Assembly (NCBI RefSeq): GCF_029674545.1
Contig: NZ_CP121354.1
Location: forward strand, 1,674,001-1,738,000
Source: Mesorhizobium sp. WSM4904
GTDB taxonomy: Bacteria > Pseudomonadota > Alphaproteobacteria > Rhizobiales > Rhizobiaceae
Length of the DNA: 64,000 nucleotides
Reading direction: 5' to 3'
In this document: positions 58,389-64,000 of the stretch, in pieces
Numbering within the stretch: the stretch's first letter is position 1
Layout of the letters: every line of letters begins with the position of its first letter
The notes under the pieces: model-generated
The model's input: only the letters and a program-made list of their open reading frames with translations
What the model was told of the DNA's origin: nothing
The model's database searches: none
Made by a program: the position numbers and the translations under genes

Positions 58389-59555
58389 TCAAACGGTTGC
58401 TCCAAGCCGTCGGTCCCTCTCGACCGGCCCGTCGTAACGCGCTCGCGGCCTGATCGGCCTGTTGCTCGTCGCCTGCTCGATTGCGTGCGCCGTCCAGCCG
58501 ACGCTGCGGCCGAGCGCGAACAGGCGGAAGGGCGCATCGGCAGGCAGATGCAGACTCCTGGTCAGCGCGGCAAGCGCGAAATCGACGTTCGGATGCAGGC
58601 CGGTCGCGGCAAGCACCGCGTCGCGCAAGCGCAGCAAGCCGTCGTCGATCGTGACATCAGGGAGCAGGGCCTCCGCGCGCGGATCGCCTTCGGGATAAAG
58701 CTGGTGGCCGAAGCCGGGCAGCGGCCGGTCATGAGCCAGCCAGCGCGCGACCGCTTCGTTCGTCCCCAACCGTTCGGCATCCTCGGCGAGGTTCAGGGCG
58801 GCCGCGCCGGCCCCGCCATGGCGCGGACCGGTGAGCGTTGCGAGGCCGGCAAGCAGGCAGGCCGCGATCGGCGCTCCGGTGGAGGCGGCGACGCGCGCGG
58901 CGAAGGTCGAGGCGTTGAGCTCGTGATCGGCGAGCAGAACCAGCGCCTTGCGGATGAGATCGGCGCCGGCGGCGTCGACCGACCAGCCGCGCGCCAGCCT
59001 TTCATGCACCGGCTCCGCCCCCGGACTTGCGCCGAGGGATGCCGCAAGCACGCTCGTGGCGCTGGCGCCGTCCTGCTGCAGCATGGCTGGCCTGCGACCA
59101 AGCGAAGGCCAGCCGGCGGCTGCAAGCGCCGAGAGCCTCGCAAAAGCCGTCGGAGTGCCGCTCTCGCGAACCGTCGAAGGGGTCAGCGACGCGAAAGACA
59201 CTGGGGCGCCGGACGCCCAAAGCAGCCCTGCCGTCTCCTCCAGCGTCGCCATCGCCGCAAGCGCTGCGGCATCCTTGCCGCGATAGACGAGGCGGCCATG
59301 CAGCACAGTCGAGATGGCGGTGGCGATCGCCGGCTCGCCCCAGGCGATGGCGCTTTCGGCGATCGCCTGCGGGCTGCGTCCGCGTGCCCGGCGGGTGGCA
59401 ATCGCCGCGATGTCGTCGGCGCGATACTGGCTGCGGCGCGGGTCGGCCCCATCCGGCCGCATGCCGATGCGGCCGCGGCTGACATAGGCATAGAGCGTCT
59501 GCGGCCGGACGTTGAGCCGCGCCAGCGCTTCCTCCCGCGTCAGCCACTCGGACAT
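58389..59555 (-). CDS. HTH-citrate synthase-like fusion protein
   Basis: A 388-residue protein. Residues 1-60 form a MerR/excisionase-type winged helix (MSEWLTREEALARLNVRPQTLYAYVSRGRIGMRPDGADPRRSQYRADDIAAI). The rest is citrate-synthase-like and keeps the catalytic triad equivalents H246 (GPRHGGAG), H284 (GFGHQLYPEGDPRAEAL) and D325 (HPNVDFALAAL). The order suggests a DNA-binding protein with a CoA/oxaloacetate-binding domain, or an enzyme with a docking helix-turn-helix. It is divergent from a second citrate-synthase-like gene, sharing a 90-bp promoter region. Confidence 0.8.
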   Translation of the reverse strand: MSEWLTREEALARLNVRPQTLYAYVSRGRIGMRPDGADPRRSQYRADDIAAIATRRARGRSPQAIAESAIAWGEPAIATAISTVLHGRLVYRGKDAAALAAMATLEETAGLLWASGAPVSFASLTPSTVRESGTPTAFARLSALAAAGWPSLGRRPAMLQQDGASATSVLAASLGASPGAEPVHERLARGWSVDAAGADLIRKALVLLADHELNASTFAARVAASTGAPIAACLLAGLATLTGPRHGGAGAAALNLAEDAERLGTNEAVARWLAHDRPLPGFGHQLYPEGDPRAEALLPDVTIDDGLLRLRDAVLAATGLHPNVDFALAALTRSLHLPADAPFRLFALGRSVGWTAHAIEQATSNRPIRPRARYDGPVERDRRLGATV

Positions 59556-59569
59556 GCCCAGACCTTACA

Positions 59570-59601
59570 TTGATTCAGTTGATCAAGATTGATGCGTTGA
59601 T
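59570..59601. promoter_or_regulatory. four tandem TTGAT repeats in the citrate-synthase-pair promoter
   Basis: TTGAT occurs at 59570, 59579, 59589 and 59597 (periods 9, 10, 8), filling the centre of the 90-bp gap between the divergent genes. It is a plausible operator for the HTH domain of the minus-strand protein (inference). Confidence 0.5.
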
Positions 59602-59645
59602 TGAGCAGCATTAATTGCGTTGCACGAAAGGTCAAGGAGACAGTC

Positions 59646-60731
59646 ATGGCGAACGGGCTCGATGATGTGGTTGCGGCGGACACGGTGCTTTCCGATGTCG
59701 ACGGCGCGGGCGGCCATCTCACCATCCGAGGCCACTCGTTGACGGAACTCGCCGGCCGTTGGCGCTTCGGCCAGGTGGTCCATCTGCTGTTCGACGGCTT
59801 TTTCGATGAGCTTCCCGGCGATAGCGAACTGGAGCAGGCGATCGGCAAAGCGCGCGTCGAGGTGTTCGAACGGCTGCAGCCGATACTTGGCCAGCTCGCG
59901 CCGCTCGATATCTACAGCGCCGTGCGTGCCGGCATAGCGCTTTTGCCGGACGGCGAGGCGCTTGCCGACGCGCTCAGGCTGATCGCGGCGCCGGCGGTGC
60001 TGACGCCAGCCTTGCTGCGGCTCGGTCGCGGCGAGAAGCCTCTTCCTCCGGATGCAAGCGCCGATCATGCCTCCGATATGCTGAGAATGCTCGGCGGCAC
60101 CGCATCGCCGGCGCTTGCCAAGGCGCTCGACACCTATCTGGCGACGGTCTGCGATCACGGGCTCAATGCCTCGACCTTCGCGACGCGCGTCGTGGCGTCG
60201 ACGCAGGCAGGCTTGACCTCGGCGATCCTGGCCGGGCTCGGCGCGCTCAAGGGACCGCTGCATGGCGGCGCGCCGGGACCGGTGATCGAGATGCTCGATG
60301 CGATCGAGGCGAGCGGCGACGCCGCAGCCTGGCTGCGCGACGAGATCGCGCGCGGCGGACGGATCATGGGCTTCGGACATCGCATCTACCGCGTACGCGA
60401 TCCGCGCGCCGACGTGCTGAAGGCGGTCGTGCGTCAACTCGGTTCCAGCAATCAGACCGGCAGCAGGCTGGCCTTCGCCGAAAGGGTGGAACAGGCGGCG
60501 CTCGACGTGCTGAGGGTCGCCAAGCCGCAGCGTTCGATCCAGACCAATGTCGAATTCTACACGGCATTGCTGCTCGAAGCGGCGGGCTTCCCCAAGGAAG
60601 CGTTCTCCAACGTCTTTGCCGCCGGCCGCGTCGCCGGCTGGATCGCGCACACACGCGAGCAGCAGGCGACCGGACGGCTGATCCGGCCGCAGTCGCGCTA
60701 TGTCGGGCCGGTACCCAATCTGGTGGCTTGA
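59646..60731 (+). CDS. citrate synthase/2-methylcitrate synthase-like protein
   Basis: A 361-residue protein from ATG 59646, with AAGGAGACAGTC upstream. A citrate synthase fold is indicated by LDTYLATVCDHGLNASTFATRVVAST, H206 in LKGPLHGGAP, H245 in MGFGHRIYRVRDPRADVL and RVAGWIAHTREQ. The catalytic Asp of the family is Glu here (E303 in QTNVEFYTALL). It is shorter than the type II TCA-cycle citrate synthase. With the divergent HTH paralogue it may form a hetero-oligomer or a dedicated acyl-CoA pathway; the substrate is unknown. Confidence 0.82.
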   Translation: MANGLDDVVAADTVLSDVDGAGGHLTIRGHSLTELAGRWRFGQVVHLLFDGFFDELPGDSELEQAIGKARVEVFERLQPILGQLAPLDIYSAVRAGIALLPDGEALADALRLIAAPAVLTPALLRLGRGEKPLPPDASADHASDMLRMLGGTASPALAKALDTYLATVCDHGLNASTFATRVVASTQAGLTSAILAGLGALKGPLHGGAPGPVIEMLDAIEASGDAAAWLRDEIARGGRIMGFGHRIYRVRDPRADVLKAVVRQLGSSNQTGSRLAFAERVEQAALDVLRVAKPQRSIQTNVEFYTALLLEAAGFPKEAFSNVFAAGRVAGWIAHTREQQATGRLIRPQSRYVGPVPNLVA

Positions 60732-60845
60732 GATAGCAGTTCCTCACCCCCATTTTCGTCTACGGCATGCACACATTTCCAAGCGGCTGGTCTTTGGCGA
60801 TAGCGTGCATGGCTTGGCGCATGCATTGTCTAATGTAGCGCTGGT

Positions 60846-61012
60846 CGACCCCCACTCCGTCTCGGCTACGCCGAGCCACCTCTCCCCCGATCGACGGGGG
60901 AGAGGAAAGGCGCCAGGCTTTTTGCCGTCAATGCTTGTCCAGCAGCGCTCCCTTCCTTTCCCTCCGGAGGGGGGAAAGGTGGCGCTGCGAAGCAGCGACG
61001 GATTGGGGGAAC
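60846..61012. repeat. palindromic CCCCCACTCCGTC-type intergenic repeat
   Basis: Starts CGACCCCCACTCCGTCTCGG with an inner CCTCTCCCCC...GGGGGAGAGG hairpin. It ends with CCTTTCCCTCCGGAGGGGGG and GCGACGGATTGGGGG, complementary in outline to the start. It is imperfect and probably an older copy of a dispersed element. Confidence 0.65.
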
Positions 61013-61172
61013 CACGTGGCAATCAAGCCTCAGCCCGATCAGTCACGCCAGCACGGAAGAACGTGTGCATCCCCTAGCCACTTTCGTGGAGCGAGGAAAG
61101 AACCCACACATGACCGAAATTTTAACCGATCACGCTTGTGTTTTCGTGTTCTTGCCTTGGTTCATCCTTATA

Positions 61173-61186
61173 TGCTGCACTGCAAC
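61173..61186 (+). promoter_or_regulatory. candidate PhaR-binding motif upstream of the patatin-like gene
   Basis: TGCTGCACTGCAAC, matching TGCCGCACTGCAC in the phbA-phaR region at 11 of the first 12 positions. It lies about 70 bp before the ATG at 61255. Confidence 0.55.
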
Positions 61187-61254
61187 ATAAGCTGACGGCA
61201 GCTGCTCCGCGCGATGACGCTGGGGCACGCCGGGGTATCGAGACAAGGAACGCC

Positions 61255-62385
61255 ATGGCGAAGAACGGCAAGGCGGAGGAAAAGAAAAAGATCAACATCG
61301 CGCTCCAGGGCGGCGGTTCGCACGGCGCCTTCTCCTGGGGCGTGCTCGATCGCCTGCTCGAGGACGGGCGGCTGGAGATCGCGGCGGTGTCCGGCACCAG
61401 CGCCGGTGCCATGAACGCGGTGGCGCTGGCCGACGGGTTCGTCCGCGGCGGCGTCGAGGGCGCGCGCAGGAAGCTCGACGATTTCTGGCGCGCCGTGGCC
61501 TCGAAGGGCCGCTTCAGCCCGGTGCAGCGCATGCCGTGGGACGTGGTGTGGGGCAACTGGTCGATCGAGAACACGCCCGGCTATTTCTTCTTCGACACCA
61601 TGTCGCGGGTCTTCTCGCCCTACGTCGCCAACCCGCTCGGCCTCAACCCGCTGCGCGACGTGGTCGAGAAACAAATCGACTTCGGCAATGTGCGCGCCTG
61701 CAAGTCGATGGAGCTGTTCATCTCGGCGACCAATGTCGAGACCGGACAACTGCGCGTCTTCTCGGATGGCGAGATCGACCTCGACACGGTGATGGCCTCC
61801 GCCTGCCTGCCGCAACTGTTCCGTGCCGTCGAGATCAAGGGCGTGCCCTATTGGGATGGCGGCTATGGCGGCAATCCGGCGCTCTATCCCTTCTTCAAGA
61901 CGGCGGCGACCGAGGACGTGCTGCTCGTGCAGATCAATCCGGTGGTGCGCGAGGGCACGCCGAAGAGCGCCAACGAGATCCAGAACCGCATCGACGAGAT
62001 CACCTTCAACGCCGGACTCCTGCGCGAATTCCGCTCGATCGCTTTCGTCAAGGAACTGATCGCGGCAGGCCGGCTGCCGCATGGCGAGTACCGCGACATC
62101 CGCATGCACCGGATCGATGCCGACGAGGCCTTCAAAGACCTCTCGGCATCGTCCAAGGTCAATGCCGAATGGGCCTTCCTCGCCTACCTGCGCGACCTCG
62201 GCCGAAGCGCGGCCAGCGACTGGCTGGAGGAGAACTACGACGCCGTCGGCAAGCGCGCGACGCTCGACCTGTCGGGCGAGCTCGACGACGGCTTCAAGCC
62301 GATGCGCGGCCCGGCGCCTGGTCGAAGGGTCAAGGAATTCCTCGCCGCGCATATGAAGCCGGAGGCGACGCGCCGCCGGGCGTAG
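61255..62385 (+). CDS. patatin-like phospholipase/esterase, possible PHB depolymerase
   Basis: A 376-residue protein from ATG 61255 (CAAGGAACGCC upstream). Oxyanion loop ALQGGGSHGAFSWGVLDRLLEDG; nucleophile Ser in VSGTSAGAMNAVALADG; catalytic Asp in PYWDGGYGGNPALYP. No signal peptide. Rhizobial intracellular PHB depolymerases (PhaZ) are reported in the patatin family. The PhaR-like motif upstream and the nearby phb genes support that, but a phospholipase role cannot be excluded. Confidence 0.85.
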   Translation: MAKNGKAEEKKKINIALQGGGSHGAFSWGVLDRLLEDGRLEIAAVSGTSAGAMNAVALADGFVRGGVEGARRKLDDFWRAVASKGRFSPVQRMPWDVVWGNWSIENTPGYFFFDTMSRVFSPYVANPLGLNPLRDVVEKQIDFGNVRACKSMELFISATNVETGQLRVFSDGEIDLDTVMASACLPQLFRAVEIKGVPYWDGGYGGNPALYPFFKTAATEDVLLVQINPVVREGTPKSANEIQNRIDEITFNAGLLREFRSIAFVKELIAAGRLPHGEYRDIRMHRIDADEAFKDLSASSKVNAEWAFLAYLRDLGRSAASDWLEENYDAVGKRATLDLSGELDDGFKPMRGPAPGRRVKEFLAAHMKPEATRRRA

Positions 62386-62478
62386 ATCGCTTCCAAACTC
62401 CTCCTGAACGTTCGTTCGTGCCGAAGCATTCCCCTGCGGAAGCGGCGACGCGCTGGATTCACCCGCGACGGGCGAGTA

Positions 62479-62496
62479 GTTTACCTCGACGTAAAC
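62479..62496 (+). promoter_or_regulatory. palindromic operator before the aldehyde dehydrogenase gene
   Basis: GTTTACCTCGACGTAAAC, symmetric except one central pair, ends immediately before the GGAGG ribosome site. The TTTAC-N6-GTAAA form resembles MerR-family operators such as LiuR sites. The cognate regulator is not visible in the window. Confidence 0.5.
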
Positions 62497-62506
62497 GGAG
62501 GTGGCG

Positions 62507-63922
62507 ATGCTGCAGACCAGACAGATCGGGGTCAGGTTTGAAGCGCAGTGCAGGGCTTTCGAGAAGGAGCCCTTCCCGAGCCTCGATATGCGCAAGGACC
62601 GGCTGAAGCGCCTGCTGGCGCTGACCGACAAGCACGAGGCCGAGATCTGCGCGGCTATCGACAGCGATTTTTCCGGACGGTCAGCTCAGGAAACGCGGCT
62701 CGCGGAGCTGTTCGTCGTTCGCGCCGGCATCAGGCACGCCATCCGGCATCTGCGCGGCTGGATGCGCGAGCGGCGCGTCGCCACCAGCCTGCCGTTCCTG
62801 CCCGGCCGCAACCGCCTTCTACCGCAACCTTTGGGCGTCGTCGGTATCGTCTCGCCGTGGAATTATCCGTTCCAGCTCGCCATCGCGCCGGCGACCGCCG
62901 CTCTGGCCGCCGGCAACCGCGTGCTGCTCAAGCCGTCCGAGCTGACGCCGAAGTTTTCCGACCTGCTTGCCCGATTGGTCGAAGAGCATTTTTCTCCCGA
63001 CGAGATGAGCGTGGTGGTCGGCGATGCCGACGTCGGCAAGACATTCGTGTCGATGCCTTTCGACCATCTCCTGTTCACCGGCTCCACCGCCGTCGGCCGC
63101 CAGGTGGCGCTGGCCGCGGCCGCCAATCTGACGCCGGTGACGCTCGAGCTCGGCGGCAAGTCGCCGGCGATCTTCGACGCGTCCTGCGACCTCGACGCGG
63201 CCGTCGCGAGCGTCGCCTATGGCAAGCTCTTGAATGCCGGCCAGACTTGCATCGCGCCCGACTATCTGATGGTCCCGCAAGGGCAAGGTGCAGCGATTGC
63301 CGCGAAACTCGCCGCCGCGATGGCGCGGCTCTATCCGCGCCTTCGCGACAATCCCGATTACACGGCGATCGTCAGCGAGCGGCACCACCGGCGCCTGAGC
63401 GAGATGATCGCGGAGGCGTGCGAAGCTGGCGCCGATGTCACCGAGGTCAACCCGGCCAATGAAAAGCTTGGCGTGGGCGACCGCAAGATGGCGCCCGTCC
63501 TGGTCAGGAATGCCGCCGAGAACCTGCGGCTGATGCGCGAGGAAATCTTCGGGCCGGTGCTGCCGATCCTCGAATACGGTACGGTCGATGACGCCATCGA
63601 GCATGTGAACCGCGGCGAGCGTCCGCTTGCGCTTTATTGGTTCGGCAAGAACAGCGCCAATCGCCAAAGGATGATGCGGGAAACCGTCGCCGGCGGCGTG
63701 ACAGTCAACGACTGCATGATGCACCTGGTGCAGGAGCGGCAGCCATTCGGCGGCGTCGGCGAGAGCGGCATGGGAGCCTATCACGGCGAATGGGGTTTTC
63801 GGACCTTCAGCAAGGAAAAGCCGATCTTCGTCCAGTCCAGGCTCAGCGCCGGCGGCCTGCTCAGGCCACCCTATGGCAGGACGTTCGAGCGGCTGTTCCG
63901 GTTGCTGAACCTGATCGGCTGA
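62507..63922 (+). CDS. coniferyl-aldehyde-dehydrogenase-like aldehyde dehydrogenase
   Basis: A 471-residue protein from ATG 62507, with GGAGG five bases upstream (an in-frame GTG at 62501 is part of that ribosome site and so less likely). NAD site FTGSTAVGRQVALAAA; general base Glu in TLELGGKSPAIF; nucleophile Cys in LNAGQTCIAPDYLMVP. The short form, lacking the tail region beyond SGMGAYHGEWGFRTFSKEKPIF, matches CalB/class 3 ALDHs. It oxidises aromatic or fatty aldehydes; the substrate is not proven. Confidence 0.88.
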   Translation: MLQTRQIGVRFEAQCRAFEKEPFPSLDMRKDRLKRLLALTDKHEAEICAAIDSDFSGRSAQETRLAELFVVRAGIRHAIRHLRGWMRERRVATSLPFLPGRNRLLPQPLGVVGIVSPWNYPFQLAIAPATAALAAGNRVLLKPSELTPKFSDLLARLVEEHFSPDEMSVVVGDADVGKTFVSMPFDHLLFTGSTAVGRQVALAAAANLTPVTLELGGKSPAIFDASCDLDAAVASVAYGKLLNAGQTCIAPDYLMVPQGQGAAIAAKLAAAMARLYPRLRDNPDYTAIVSERHHRRLSEMIAEACEAGADVTEVNPANEKLGVGDRKMAPVLVRNAAENLRLMREEIFGPVLPILEYGTVDDAIEHVNRGERPLALYWFGKNSANRQRMMRETVAGGVTVNDCMMHLVQERQPFGGVGESGMGAYHGEWGFRTFSKEKPIFVQSRLSAGGLLRPPYGRTFERLFRLLNLIG

Positions 63923-64000
63923 CAGCATTTATTTTCGGAGTGGGCGCGTCCTTTGCGCGTCTCGTGCCAATGCAGCAAGTCATGGCGCGAAAAAATTCCG

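Larger units (their letters stand above)
60732..61254. other. 523-bp intergenic region before the patatin-like gene
   Basis: It holds a palindromic repeat (about 60846-61012) and the TGC-rich motif at 61173-61186. No gene is supported. Confidence 0.5.

Overview
The window is a stretch of high-GC alphaproteobacterial chromosome. Gene content and order point to a Mesorhizobium-like member of the Rhizobiales: rcdA next to ruvCAB, the tol-pal cluster, rpoH2-carD-fdxA-helicase-phbBA-phaR, a TPP riboswitch ahead of thiBPQ, Omp25/31-type barrels, and many palindromic intergenic repeats of rhizobial type. This is inferred from recognised proteins and order; no search was run. No rRNA, tRNA, CRISPR array, prophage or conjugative element was seen.

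Layout. 1-3.1 kb: end of a c-type cytochrome gene, a GNAT acetyltransferase, a TauE/SafE-type permease and two small membrane proteins. 3.1-3.3 kb: a probable small RNA with its own terminator. 3.4-7.0 kb: rcdA, then ruvC-ruvA-ruvB interrupted by an AbrB/PIN toxin-antitoxin pair. 7.1-9.4 kb: a Tat-type metallophosphoesterase and a secreted GH5 hydrolase. 9.4-17.8 kb: ybgC-tolQRAB-pal-cpoB-tilS. A four-helix-bundle (S23-type) gene, bracketed by inverted tandem-octamer repeats, is wedged between tolB and pal. ftsH follows.

20-29 kb: two secreted paralogues built from a Cys-X25-Cys module, glmM, two outer-membrane barrels, serC-serA and a DMT exporter. 30-36 kb: purA, an uncharacterised proline-rich membrane protein, a CcdAB pair, an ABC-F ATPase and thiamine diphosphokinase. 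36-40 kb: TPP riboswitch-thiB-thiP-thiQ, with a 160-bp palindromic element between thiB and thiP. 40-45 kb: an M48 lipoprotein protease, a caspase-like/Sel1 protein and rpoH2, which has a good EcfG-type promoter.

45-56 kb: a polar amino-acid ABC transporter, carD, fdxA, an S4 RNA-binding protein, a SUV3-like helicase, then phbB, phbA and phaR. The helicase 3' end has been shifted out of frame by a precisely delimitable 134-bp palindromic insertion. 56.8-58.2 kb: an intact IS4-type element inside another palindromic repeat. 58.4-64 kb: a divergent pair of citrate-synthase-like genes (one with an N-terminal HTH), a patatin-like hydrolase whose promoter carries the same TGC-rich motif as phaR, and a coniferyl-aldehyde-dehydrogenase-like gene.

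Functional themes are envelope integrity (tol-pal, Omps, M48 protease), Holliday-junction repair, thiamine salvage, serine synthesis, general stress response and polyhydroxybutyrate metabolism. The most unusual signals are the S23 cassette in inverted octamer repeats, a nine-site GANTC (CcrM) cluster with 22-bp direct repeats upstream of the helicase, the 134-bp element that recoded the helicase tail, the Cys-X25-Cys proteins and the candidate small RNA.
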